Shown piece after piece: positions 53,011 to 63,966 of a stretch of DNA of 64,000 bases. The notes under the pieces are model-generated. The model ran no database searches and was not told where the DNA came from. It saw nothing but the letters and a program-made list of their open reading frames with translations. Numbering within the stretch: position 1 is the stretch's first letter; each line of letters starts with the position of its first letter. A program made the translations under genes and the position numbers. Origin of the DNA: Kaistella carnis (GTDB lineage: Bacteria; Bacteroidota; Bacteroidia; Flavobacteriales; Weeksellaceae); assembly GCF_003860585.1 (NCBI RefSeq), contig NZ_CP034159.1, positions 558,001-622,000 of the forward strand, read 5' to 3'.

Positions 53011-54069
53011 TTAGCCCCACCAAAAAGCCGTCGCGATAATAATATACAATCCAATTAAAGCAACACCTTCAAGCCAGATACTTTCCCCATCAAAAACGAT
53101 GAAAGCACTGGTTAATACGGCAAGCGCCAAAGCTGCTAATAAAAGCGGACTCAATACAAATGATAAAATAGCACCGCCTAAAAAGAAGGATAGAAGGATT
53201 AACAGCGGATAAATGACCAAAGCGATCTGCAAAGAAGAATTCATAATAACACTCACCGCATAATCTGCTTTATTTTTGAGCGCCAACTGAATTCCTACCA
53301 GATTTTCTATTGCATTTCCCGCAATTGCAACCACAATTAAACCTGCGAAAACATCGTTAATACCCAAAGAATCCATCGCGGGTTTTAAAGCCTGCACAAA
53401 CCAATCTGAAACAAAAGCGGCGCCCACCCCCGACGCTGCCAAAATAATAAGCGTCGTCGGTAACGACCAGGTCGCTTCTTCAGTTTCTCCGTTTTTATCG
53501 GGTATAATTGCTTTGTCTCCTTTGATAGAGAAGGTCAAATACGCGCCAAAAACAATAAGTAAAACAACAGCAACAATAATATCTAATTTATTTAAATGGC
53601 TTTCCGCAGGCGTATGAAGATAAAATGTCAAGGTAGGAACTGCCATGGCGGCAACCGCTAAAATCATCAAAACTGCATTCATCTTCGGAGGTTCGGAATG
53701 AAAATATTGTCTTCCATTTTTTAAGCCACCGAATAAAATAGCCATTCCAAAAACCAAAACAGAATTTCCCAAAATCGATCCGACCAGAGCCGCTTTTACC
53801 ACCATATCCAAACCTGCTCTTAATGCGAAAATACACACAAAAAGTTCGGGCAAATTTCCTAAAGCCGATTGTAAAACCCCCGTTGCTGCCGGTCCCATCC
53901 TACTTCCCAACTGTTCCGTGGCTTTTCCTACGATCATGGCCACCAAAACCAACGAAACTGCTGCCAAAACAAATAATAAAACAGCATTGAGTCCGGCATG
54001 GGTAGCAAAGCCAGTCGCTGCGGCAACAACCGAAGCGGCCGCAATTAATAAGACATCTTTTTTATTCAT
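53011..54069 (-). CDS. Cation/Ca2+ exchanger of the CaCA family (Cax-like)
   Basis: 352 residues from the ATG at 54069; the longer frame to 54138 adds an unlikely tail. About 11 membrane segments in two inverted halves. The alpha repeats are GVLQSALGNLPELFVCIFALRAG and VAIAGNAIENLVGIQLALKNKADYAVSVIMNSSLQIALV, each with the acidic Glu used for Ca2+ binding. A short cytoplasmic acidic loop (PDKNGETEEATW) joins the halves. It probably exports Ca2+ in exchange for H+; Na+ as the counter-ion cannot be ruled out. Confidence 0.86.
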   Translation of the reverse strand: MNKKDVLLIAAASVVAAATGFATHAGLNAVLLFVLAAVSLVLVAMIVGKATEQLGSRMGPAATGVLQSALGNLPELFVCIFALRAGLDMVVKAALVGSILGNSVLVFGMAILFGGLKNGRQYFHSEPPKMNAVLMILAVAAMAVPTLTFYLHTPAESHLNKLDIIVAVVLLIVFGAYLTFSIKGDKAIIPDKNGETEEATWSLPTTLIILAASGVGAAFVSDWFVQALKPAMDSLGINDVFAGLIVVAIAGNAIENLVGIQLALKNKADYAVSVIMNSSLQIALVIYPLLILLSFFLGGAILSFVLSPLLLAALALAVLTSAFIVFDGESIWLEGVALIGLYIIIATAFWWG

Positions 54070-54287
54070 CGTCTGAGATTTATATAATAAAAGTAACAAA
54101 AAATCTACGGTTTTGAAGTAGTTTTTTCGGGCGCACATTTCCGGCTATTCATTACAATCTTTTTTTTCCGTTGCTTGACCCTCCAAAAAAAAGGATTTCC
54201 ATTGCTATCCGGGGCGCGACTCGTTATAAAAACAATAGTTTTTTATAGAAACACGGAAGGTGATTTTTTTAGAAGAAGACAAAATGA

Positions 54288-56444
<2,157 letters not shown>

Positions 56445-56507
56445 ATGTTTGTTTGAATAATTATTAAAAATAAGATTATAATTATTTCAACAATACACGT
56501 AAAATGA

Positions 56508-57140
56508 TTAGTAAAGCTCAATTTTAATAATACTTCTACAGGAACGGCGGGTTACGAAAACTTCACCACTCAAATTGCTAATGTAAATAAAGGAACTGCT
56601 TACACGATTACCATTACTCCAAAATGGACTTCCACTTCCTATAATGAAGGTTACGCCGTTTTCATTGATTATAATCAAGATGGAGATTTCTCTGATGCGG
56701 GCGAAACTGTTTTCACAAAAGCTGCTTCTAAAACAAATCCGGTTTCTGGATCAATCACAATTCCGGCATCTGCACTTTCAGGAAATACCAGAATGAGAGT
56801 TTCCATGAAATACAATGGAATACCAACAGCTTGCGAAACTTTCTCTTATGGACAGGTCGAAGATTACACCTTAAACATTAAAGCTGCAGGAACAGTGACA
56901 GCGTTAGTAAACACGAGTGCAGACACAGTTAATGTTTATCCAAATCCAGTGAAAGATATTTTGAATATTAATGCAAAAGGTGACTATAATTATCAATTGA
57001 TCTCCATCGATGGAAAAATTGTTAAAGATGGCAACCAATCTGAAAACGCTGTCAATGTTCAAAGTTTACCAACCGGAATTTATATAATGAAGATTACTCA
57101 AGACGGAAAAACTTCCAGCCATAAAGTAATCAAAAAATAA
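56508..57140 (+). pseudogene. 5'-truncated GEVED-domain protein with T9SS sorting signal
   Basis: An open frame after a TGA at 56505 begins LVKLNFNNTSTGTAGYENF and has no start codon before the ATG at 56793. It contains a partial GEVED domain (DYNQDGDFSDAGE, TACETFSYGQVEDYTLNI). It ends in a type A C-terminal secretion signal for the type IX system (TVNVYPNPVKDILNI, SLPTGIYIMKITQDGKTSSHKVIKK). Intact relatives are large secreted proteins with a signal peptide. Here only the last ~210 codons remain, and a neighbouring frame reads MISKAQF at the break, suggesting an additional frameshift. A 115-residue product from 56793 would lack a signal peptide. Confidence 0.75.
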
Positions 57141-57168
57141 ATTTGATTTAAATATCGACTTCGGTCAA

Positions 57169-57199
57169 AGTCGGGAGAACTACTCTTCCGGCTTTTTTT
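57169..57199 (+). terminator. Terminator after the truncated T9SS gene
   Basis: AGTCGGGAG pairs imperfectly with CTCTTCCGGCT, followed by T7. Confidence 0.45.
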
Positions 57200-57287
57200 A
57201 TTTAAAAAAATCTGAAATAAATTCCCTGGAACTTTAAAAAACCTTAATTTTAAATAAATTCAAATAATTAATTCATACAAATCTAAA

Positions 57288-58715
57288 ATGACAATTAATC
57301 TTACCAATAGTCCATCAATCGAGACAAATCAAAAATTCACTTTTTTAACCGAAGAACAATGGCAAAAAGAAAAAGCAAACTTCAGCCATAATTTCGACGG
57401 TTTATTTTCCGCAAAAAAAGACGAAACTTTTATTCTTCTTCAAGATGGTTTAGTTCACTTTTTAATAGGTTTAGGAGCGGATCCAAAGAATTTTGAAATT
57501 CGGGAAGCTGCGGAAAAATTCAGTTATGACTTTCGAAAAAAAATTAAAGTAGAAAGTACTTTTATCAAGACCGAAAACTTTAATACTGATCAAATTGAAA
57601 ACTTAGTAAAAGGTTTATATCTTGGAACTTACGAATATCCCTTTAAAGAAGAGCATTCTTTCTTTAATGATAATTTTTCTTTAAAATTGATTTCATTTTC
57701 AGACGAAGATCTAAAGGAATTAGAAATTAAAACTCAAGCAATTTGCGAAGGACAATTTGCCTGCATGGAATGGCTGAACAAACCTCAAAATTTTAAAAGA
57801 GTTCCGCATATTTCTGGATTTTTAAATGAAATTTCCACAAAATATAATTTCAAACAAACTGTTTTCGACCGCAAAAAATCTGAGGAAGTAGGACTTGGAG
57901 CATTTCTTTCTGTAAATCAGGGAAGTTCGCAGGAAGCCGCTTTTACCATTTTAGAATATCATTCTGAAAATCAAAATGCAAAAACCGTTGGTTTGGTTGG
58001 GAAATGTGTTCTTTTTGATACCGGCGGAATTTCAATTAAAGGTTCAGAAAACCTTCATTATATGAAATCCGACATGGGCGGTGCAACAGCGGTTATCGGA
58101 ACTTTAATTGCCGCGGCAGAAATAAAACTTCCTGTAAACATTATTGCTATTTTACCGATTACCGATAACGCAGTTTCAAATACGGCGTATATTCCAAGTG
58201 ATGTTGTAACAGCTTATAATGGGAAAACAATTGAAGTTTTAAATACGGATGCGGAAGGAAGAATGACTTTGGCAGACGGACTCTCCTACCTTTCTAAAAA
58301 CTACAAAACAGAAGTATTGATTGATCTGGCAACCTTAACCGGCAGCTCCGTAAGAACTTTTGGAGATACTTGTGGTGCCTATTTCTCAAACAGTGATGAG
58401 CTGAAGAAATCTTTGGAAAAATCTGCTGATAAAACCAATCAAAGGTTGTGGAATTTGCCGCTTTGGGACATTTGGGAAAAAGATTTCAAGTCTGATGTTG
58501 CAGATTTTAAAAACATATCGTCTAAGCCGGTCGGTGGTTGTATCATCGCCGGAAAATTTCTGGAGCAGTTTATAGAAGGGCATCCTAAATGGGCGCATCT
58601 TGATATCGCAGGAGTTGCCTTTGGAGGTGTTCGCTATATGAAAGGTTATGGCGCAACTGGCTACGGAGTTCAATTATTGATGGATTATCTGGAAACTTTC
58701 TCCGAAGAAAATTAG
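57288..58715 (+). CDS. M17 leucyl aminopeptidase family protein
   Basis: 475 residues. Di-zinc aminopeptidase that releases N-terminal residues from peptides. Signature NTDAEGRMTLADGLSYL near residue 319. Metal/catalytic segments: VLFDTGGISIKGSENLHYMKSDMGGA (Lys and Asp). The C-terminal AHLDIAGVAF is typical. The N-terminal domain (~1-170) is divergent, as usual in this family. Monocistronic by appearance. Confidence 0.92.
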   Translation: MTINLTNSPSIETNQKFTFLTEEQWQKEKANFSHNFDGLFSAKKDETFILLQDGLVHFLIGLGADPKNFEIREAAEKFSYDFRKKIKVESTFIKTENFNTDQIENLVKGLYLGTYEYPFKEEHSFFNDNFSLKLISFSDEDLKELEIKTQAICEGQFACMEWLNKPQNFKRVPHISGFLNEISTKYNFKQTVFDRKKSEEVGLGAFLSVNQGSSQEAAFTILEYHSENQNAKTVGLVGKCVLFDTGGISIKGSENLHYMKSDMGGATAVIGTLIAAAEIKLPVNIIAILPITDNAVSNTAYIPSDVVTAYNGKTIEVLNTDAEGRMTLADGLSYLSKNYKTEVLIDLATLTGSSVRTFGDTCGAYFSNSDELKKSLEKSADKTNQRLWNLPLWDIWEKDFKSDVADFKNISSKPVGGCIIAGKFLEQFIEGHPKWAHLDIAGVAFGGVRYMKGYGATGYGVQLLMDYLETFSEEN

Positions 58716-58848
58716 CATATCTGAAATTTTCTCTGTATAATTGATAGTGGATTTTCATATATTGAATGATTATTAAAAATCAGTGTTGATAATTTAATAA
58801 GAATTTATTTTATTTTTTGATTATTCACTAATTATTAATAATCATTAT

Positions 58849-60060
58849 ATGAAGGAGAAAACGATTGTGTGTATTTCCTGCTATTACAAGGGGTATGATT
58901 TTATGGATGAGATGAAAAAGCTCGGCAATAAAATCATCCTCATTACTTCGGAGAAAATTAAAGATAAAAACTGGCCTTGGCATGCAATTGACGAAGTGTA
59001 TTACATGTCAGAAAAAGAGCCTTCTGTCTGGGATTTAGACCATCTGGTTCAAGGTTTTTCTCATCTGCTGAAAAGGTGTAAAATTGATGTGGTCATTGCT
59101 CTGGATGATTATGATGTTGAAAAAGCCGCTTTAATTCGGGAGACTTTCCGTATTCCCGGAATGGGACAAACTACTCATCGATATTTTCGGGATAAGTTGG
59201 CCATGCGACAAATGGCAAAGGATTCACAAATTGAAGTTCCCGAATACTCCTCAATTTTTAATGATGAAACCGTAGAGGAATTTGCAGATAAAGTTTCGCC
59301 ACCCTGGGTTTTGAAACCACGTTCTGAAGCTTCTGCTACTGGAATTATTAAAATAACATCCAAGGAAGAGCTTTTTAAAGCCATTGATAATTTAGTTGAT
59401 AAAAGACATCATTTTCTTTTAGAAAGTTTTAAACCTGGCGATGTTTTCCATGTGGACAGTTTGGTTTACAACAGTGAAATTGTTTTTGTTTCGGCCTCAC
59501 AATATCTTTCGCCGCCTATGGAAGTTTCGCATGAAGGTGGTGTTTTTCGGTCTAAAACATTAGGCTTTTCCACAGCTGAATTTAAGGCATTGGAACAAGC
59601 AAATCATAAAGTGATGAAAAGTTTCGGCTTAAAAAACGGCGCAACCCACACTGAGTTTATACGCGGTAAAGAAGATGGAAAATGGTATTTTCTGGAAACG
59701 TCTTCACGCGTTGGAGGTGCTCATATCCCTGATTTGGTAGAAGCTTCTACGGGCACCAATTTATGGCGGGAATGGGCAAGAATCGAAAATGCCTGGCTCA
59801 AAAATACTGATTATAAAGTCGCCAAACCTACAGAATTTTTTGCAGGTTTAATTATTTGTCTGTCTAAAAATAAAACGCCGGATTACGCCGAATTTAAACG
59901 GGAAGAAGTCTATAAAATCTTGCCAATGGATTACCACATTGGTCTTGTTTACAAGTCTACGGATGAGGAAGTCATACAACAGCTGTTAGATGAAACCGCA
60001 AACAAAATTAGGGAGCATTATATCAGTATCATGCCGCCCAAGACCAAACCGACTTCTTAA
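58849..60060 (+). CDS. ATP-grasp carboxylate-amine ligase (carbamoyl-phosphate-synthase-like)
   Basis: 403 residues. N-terminal Rossmann-like pre-ATP-grasp domain (~1-115; VCISCYYKGYDFMDEMKKLG, VIALDDYDVEKAALIRE). ATP-grasp domain follows: DKLAMRQMAKDSQIEVPEY, PPWVLKPRSEASATGIIKI (ATP-binding Lys and loop), HFLLESFKPGDVFHVDSLVY, and the metal-binding WYFLETSSRVGGAHIPDLVEASTG. This type joins a carboxylate, activated as acyl phosphate, to an amine. It is the first gene of a run of at least five same-strand genes spaced 38-54 bases. The substrate is unknown. Confidence 0.9.
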   Translation: MKEKTIVCISCYYKGYDFMDEMKKLGNKIILITSEKIKDKNWPWHAIDEVYYMSEKEPSVWDLDHLVQGFSHLLKRCKIDVVIALDDYDVEKAALIRETFRIPGMGQTTHRYFRDKLAMRQMAKDSQIEVPEYSSIFNDETVEEFADKVSPPWVLKPRSEASATGIIKITSKEELFKAIDNLVDKRHHFLLESFKPGDVFHVDSLVYNSEIVFVSASQYLSPPMEVSHEGGVFRSKTLGFSTAEFKALEQANHKVMKSFGLKNGATHTEFIRGKEDGKWYFLETSSRVGGAHIPDLVEASTGTNLWREWARIENAWLKNTDYKVAKPTEFFAGLIICLSKNKTPDYAEFKREEVYKILPMDYHIGLVYKSTDEEVIQQLLDETANKIREHYISIMPPKTKPTS

Positions 60061-60104
60061 AACAAGTTCCATTAAAAACAGAACGAAAACTAATTTACCT
60101 TATT

Positions 60105-60818
60105 ATGCCAAGAATTGAGCACACCGATTATTATTCAAATATATTAGGAACTTCTTTAAAAGTAGAAGTAACTGGACATTACGGACATCCGATCATCATG
60201 TTCCCGACGTCTCAGGGTCAATATACACAGAATCATGATTTTAAATTAAATGAAAGCATTAATCATTTTATTGATGGGGGAAAAGTAAAACTTTATAATG
60301 TGGCGACCATTGATGAATATAGTTTTTATGATAAAAATAGATCTCCTTCAGAAAGGATTAGGAACTACGAAATGTATGTTCAGTTTTTGATTCAGGAATA
60401 TGTACCTTATATTCAAAAGTTGCATGGTGTTCACCGTGTTGCAGTAGCCGGAGCAAGTTTCGGTGGTTATCACGCGTCAAATTTTGCTTTTAGATTTCCT
60501 GATGTGGTGTCGCATCTTTTTTGTCTGTCGGGCGCTTTTTCGATCCGTAATTTCATGGAGGGTTTTAACAGCGAAACCGTTTATTTTAATTGTCCACGCG
60601 AGTTTGTTGTGAATGATGAAGCTTGGAAATATCAACACATGCATATCGTTTTGAGCACTTCTGATCAAGATATCTGTTTGGAGCAGACCAAAGAAATGGC
60701 TGGTATTTTATCCTCGAAAGGAATCAAATATTGGTATGATGAACAAAAATGGATTAATCACGACTGGCCTCTCTGGCGAATGGTTTTCCCTAAATTCATC
60801 GGCCGGTTTTTCTCTTAA
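60105..60818 (+). CDS. Alpha/beta-hydrolase esterase in the ATP-grasp cluster
   Basis: 237 residues, no signal peptide, so cytoplasmic. Esterase D/PHB-esterase-like: nucleophile elbow VAGASFGGYHASNFAF (Ser ~116), acid STSDQDICLEQ, and His in WINHDWPLWRMVFP. All three catalytic residues are present. The opening EHTDYYSNILGTSLKVEVTGHYGHPIIMFPTSQG is typical of this group. Position between two ATP-grasp genes suggests it trims or transfers an ester-linked intermediate or releases the product (inference). Confidence 0.88.
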   Translation: MPRIEHTDYYSNILGTSLKVEVTGHYGHPIIMFPTSQGQYTQNHDFKLNESINHFIDGGKVKLYNVATIDEYSFYDKNRSPSERIRNYEMYVQFLIQEYVPYIQKLHGVHRVAVAGASFGGYHASNFAFRFPDVVSHLFCLSGAFSIRNFMEGFNSETVYFNCPREFVVNDEAWKYQHMHIVLSTSDQDICLEQTKEMAGILSSKGIKYWYDEQKWINHDWPLWRMVFPKFIGRFFS

Positions 60819-60872
60819 TTTTAGAACTAATAAAAAAGTTTTAACCCACTTTAATTTAAAAAAATAAATATT

Positions 60873-61826
60873 ATGGCAAAGAAAGTAGGAATTTTATTCG
60901 GCATGGAAGATACCTTTCCCTGGGCATTTATCGATAAAGTAAATGAAATGGGAAAAGGAGAAATTGTTGCAGAAGCAGTAATGATCGACAAGTTGGAGCA
61001 AGGTGTAGATTACGGTTATGCGGTGATCATTGACCGAATTTCTCAGGACGTTCCCTTTTACAGAGCATATTTAAAAAACGCTGCTTTGAATGGCACGTAT
61101 GTAATTAATAATCCCTTTTGGTGGAGTGCAGATGAGAAGTTCTTCAATAATGCTTTAATGACAAAATTAGGAATTCCACTTCCGAAAACTGTTTTGTTGC
61201 CTTCAAATGACCGCCCGACCAACACCACAGAAACTTCTTTCAGAAACCTCAAATTTCCTCATGACTGGGATTATATTTTTAATTACATCGGATTTCCTGC
61301 ATATATGAAACCGCACGACGGTGGCGGCTGGAAAAATGTTTATCGTGTAGAAAATGCCGAAGATATGTGGAATAAATTAGGAGAAACAGGACAGTTGGTG
61401 ATGATGCTTCAGGAAGAAATATTTTTCGAGGATTACTACAGAGTTTACTGTTTGGGTAAAAAATATGTTCACATTATGCCATATGAACCAAGAAATGCTC
61501 CTCACTTACGATATGAAACTACCCATAAAACTGAAGGTAAAGACCGGGAGAAACTGCTGAAAATTATTCATGATTACACCATTAAAATGAATGAAGCTTT
61601 GGGTTACGACTTCAACACCGTAGAATTTGCGGTAAAAGATGGGATTCCGTACGCCATTGATTTTTGTAATCCGGCGCCTGATGCCGATCGCAATGCAGTG
61701 GGAGAAGAAAATTTCGCTTGGATCGTAGAACATGCTGCGAAACTTGCCATTGAAAAAGCAAAAGAATATGTTCCCGGGAAGCCGAATATTTCTTGGGGAA
61801 AATTTGTTAAAGATTCCTTTAAGTAG
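60873..61826 (+). CDS. Second ATP-grasp ligase (RimK-like architecture)
   Basis: 317 residues, not a close copy of the first ATP-grasp protein. The N-terminal domain (~1-90) opens with KVGILFGMEDTFPWAFIDKV. ATP-grasp core segments: NNALMTKLGIPLPKTVLLPS, IGFPAYMKPHDGGGWKNVYRV (ATP Lys), LVMMLQEEIFFEDYYRVYCLGKK, and the metal-site strand FNTVEFAVKDGIPYAIDFCNPAPDAD with Glu and Asn. Two ATP-grasp enzymes of different type in one operon suggest two successive ligations. Confidence 0.9.
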   Translation: MAKKVGILFGMEDTFPWAFIDKVNEMGKGEIVAEAVMIDKLEQGVDYGYAVIIDRISQDVPFYRAYLKNAALNGTYVINNPFWWSADEKFFNNALMTKLGIPLPKTVLLPSNDRPTNTTETSFRNLKFPHDWDYIFNYIGFPAYMKPHDGGGWKNVYRVENAEDMWNKLGETGQLVMMLQEEIFFEDYYRVYCLGKKYVHIMPYEPRNAPHLRYETTHKTEGKDREKLLKIIHDYTIKMNEALGYDFNTVEFAVKDGIPYAIDFCNPAPDADRNAVGEENFAWIVEHAAKLAIEKAKEYVPGKPNISWGKFVKDSFK

Positions 61827-61880
61827 GTCAGTTATTTCTAGAAAGAAATTCGAAAAATCATAATTTAAAAACACAAAGTA

Positions 61881-62987
61881 ATGCATCAGTTTACCATAGG
61901 AGTTGAAGAAGAATATCAAATTATCGATGCGGAAACCCGCGATTTGGTGTCGCACGTTTCAAAAATCATTGAAGGCGGAAAAGCCACATTGCATGAAAAC
62001 TTAAAACATGAAATGCATGAATCTGTGATTGAGATGGAAACCGGGATCTGTCAAAATATCGCCGGCGTTAGAGCGGAATTAGAGGATCTCCGAAAGCGAC
62101 TGATCAAGGTGGCGCACGAAAATGATTTGCGTGTTTCCGGCGGGGGAACTCATCCTTTTTCGAACTGGAAAGACAATCACATCACGAAAGATGTTCGCTA
62201 TGATAAAATTATAAGTGATTTGGGTGACGCCGCGCGGTCAAATTTAATTTTTGGGCTCCATGTTCATATTGGGATTCCGAATCGCGAAGAAGGCGTACGA
62301 ATTCAAAATGTGATGCGATATTTTCTGCCCCATATTTATGCACTTTCCACAAATTCTCCTTTTTGGGTGGGTCGAAATACAGGTTTTAAATCCTACCGTC
62401 AAGAAGTTTTTGCAAAATTTCCGCGTACCGGAATTCCAAGTTATTTTAGTTGTGCTGCAGAATTTGATGCCTACATCGATCTAATGATCAGGACCGGAAC
62501 CATTGATAATGCAAAGAAAATCTGGTGGGATCTGCGTGTTCATCCCTTCTACCCTACAATCGAGTTTCGAATTTGCGATATGCCTTTAAGAATAGACGAA
62601 ACCGTTTGTCTGGCTGCGATTATGCAAAGTCTTGTTGCAAAAATTTATAAACTCCATGAGCAGAATATGAGTTTTAGAAGCTACCGAAGATTGCTGTTAA
62701 ATGAAAATAAGTGGCGTGCTTCTAAAGACGGAATTCACGCTCACCTGATTGATTTTGGAAAAGAAACTAGCGTTCCTTATGTTGATTTGTTGAAAGAGCT
62801 ATTGGAATTTATTGATGATGTGGTTGATGATCTCGATTGTCGCAGTGAGTTAGAATATGCCTGGGAAATTATGAAAAACGGAACCGGTGCCGACCGACAA
62901 CTCCGAATATTAGAAGAAACAGGTGACCTAAAAGCGGTGGTTGATTATATGATTTCTGAGACCGAATATGGTATCACCTATGAGTAA
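61881..62987 (+). CDS. GCS2-type carboxylate-amine ligase (YbdK/COG2170)
   Basis: 368 residues. Glutamate-cysteine ligase family 2 fold of the glutamine-synthetase superfamily. The opening FTIGVEEEYQIIDAETRDLVSH provides the first metal glutamates. Also present: HEMHESVIEMETGICQNIAGVRAEL, LRVSGGGTHPFSNWKD, IFGLHVHIGIPNREEGVRIQNVM, and FYPTIEFRICDMPLRIDETVCLAAI. Relatives have weak glutamate-cysteine ligase activity in vitro, but the true substrates are mostly unknown. Here it is the third amide-forming enzyme in the cluster. Confidence 0.92.
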   Translation: MHQFTIGVEEEYQIIDAETRDLVSHVSKIIEGGKATLHENLKHEMHESVIEMETGICQNIAGVRAELEDLRKRLIKVAHENDLRVSGGGTHPFSNWKDNHITKDVRYDKIISDLGDAARSNLIFGLHVHIGIPNREEGVRIQNVMRYFLPHIYALSTNSPFWVGRNTGFKSYRQEVFAKFPRTGIPSYFSCAAEFDAYIDLMIRTGTIDNAKKIWWDLRVHPFYPTIEFRICDMPLRIDETVCLAAIMQSLVAKIYKLHEQNMSFRSYRRLLLNENKWRASKDGIHAHLIDFGKETSVPYVDLLKELLEFIDDVVDDLDCRSELEYAWEIMKNGTGADRQLRILEETGDLKAVVDYMISETEYGITYE

Positions 62988-62999
62988 TTGAGATTTCCG

Positions 63000-63007
63000 T
63001 AAATTTG
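63000..63007 (+). promoter_or_regulatory. Possible internal promoter in the ligase cluster
   Basis: TAAATTTG matches the -7 consensus and lies 18 bases before the ATG at 63026. I see no clear -33 TTG at the right distance. Confidence 0.35.
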
Positions 63008-63025
63008 TCCTCAGAAATTAAACGT

Positions 63026-63856
63026 ATGAAAAAGATTAAGATCGCACTGCTGGATATGAATAACAATCATGTAAATCAGGGTATGCGGAATATAAAAGAA
63101 ATAGCACACCATTTTCAGCAAAATTCTGAGGAAGACGTAACTATTTCTGTCTTTGACGTACGTTATAAAGAAGAAATTCCCAACATTGCCGATTTTGATA
63201 TTTTTATTTCATCCGGTGGCCCCGGAAATCCTCACAAAGAAGGTTATGCGTGGGAAAGTAAGTACGCTGATTTTTTGGATCAAATTTGGGAACATAACAA
63301 GAATGCGGAAAATAAAAAATTCGCTTTTCTGATCTGTCACTCCTTCCAGCTTGCAAGTATTCATTGGCGGTTGGGCAATATCTGTAAAAGAAAATCATAT
63401 TCCTTTGGTGTCATGCCTATTCATAAAACCCGACAAGGCAAAGAAGATTTTCTGCTGAAGAATTTGCCGGAACCTTTCTATGCAGTAGATTCCAGAGCGT
63501 ATCAGTTTATAGAACCCAATTACGATAAATTGAAAGAAATGGGAATGTCTGTGGTGGCTTTGGAAAAGGTAAGACCTCACGTTCGACTGGAAAGAGCGGT
63601 GATGGCGATACGGTTTTCAGAGGAGATTTTCGGAACACAGTTTCACCCGGAAGCAAACCCTTATGGAATGCTGGAGAATTTAAAAATTGAAAGTAACCGC
63701 GATGCCATGATCGAAAATTATGGTGTTGAAAAATACCTGGAAACCGTCGACCGGATGGATGATCCAGATAAAATAGTGTTAACGCAGACTCAAATTTTAC
63801 CTCGCTTTTTACAACATGCTTCGGAACAGATTGTTAAGAATTTAATGATGGTTTAG
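63026..63856 (+). CDS. Class I glutamine amidotransferase (GMP-synthase-type GATase)
   Basis: 276 residues from the ATG at 63026 (a TTG at 63005 overlaps a possible -7 box). The class I triad is visible: nucleophile FLICHSFQLASIHW (Cys), and the pair in FGTQFHPEANPYGM (His and Glu). The oxyanion motif is IFISSGGPGNPHKEG. Such domains release ammonia from glutamine for a partner synthetase. A C-terminal extension of ~50 residues goes beyond the core. No separate synthetase of the guaA or pyrG type lies nearby, so the ligases of this cluster are the likely partners. Confidence 0.9.
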   Translation: MKKIKIALLDMNNNHVNQGMRNIKEIAHHFQQNSEEDVTISVFDVRYKEEIPNIADFDIFISSGGPGNPHKEGYAWESKYADFLDQIWEHNKNAENKKFAFLICHSFQLASIHWRLGNICKRKSYSFGVMPIHKTRQGKEDFLLKNLPEPFYAVDSRAYQFIEPNYDKLKEMGMSVVALEKVRPHVRLERAVMAIRFSEEIFGTQFHPEANPYGMLENLKIESNRDAMIENYGVEKYLETVDRMDDPDKIVLTQTQILPRFLQHASEQIVKNLMMV

Positions 63857-63921
63857 AACCCTCTTTTAAATGGTTTCAGTGTACTGTTTTTGCAGAAGTG
63901 TTTTTAACTTTATCAATAATG

Positions 63922-63939
63922 CTGGTTCATGTTAACCAG
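63922..63939. other. Small inverted repeat before the last gene
   Basis: CTGGTT - 6 bases - AACCAG, with a T run from 63945. It is either a weak terminator attenuating the cluster or an operator for the next gene. Confidence 0.35.
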
Positions 63940-63966
63940 TGACTATTTTTCAAAAAAAAAATTAAG

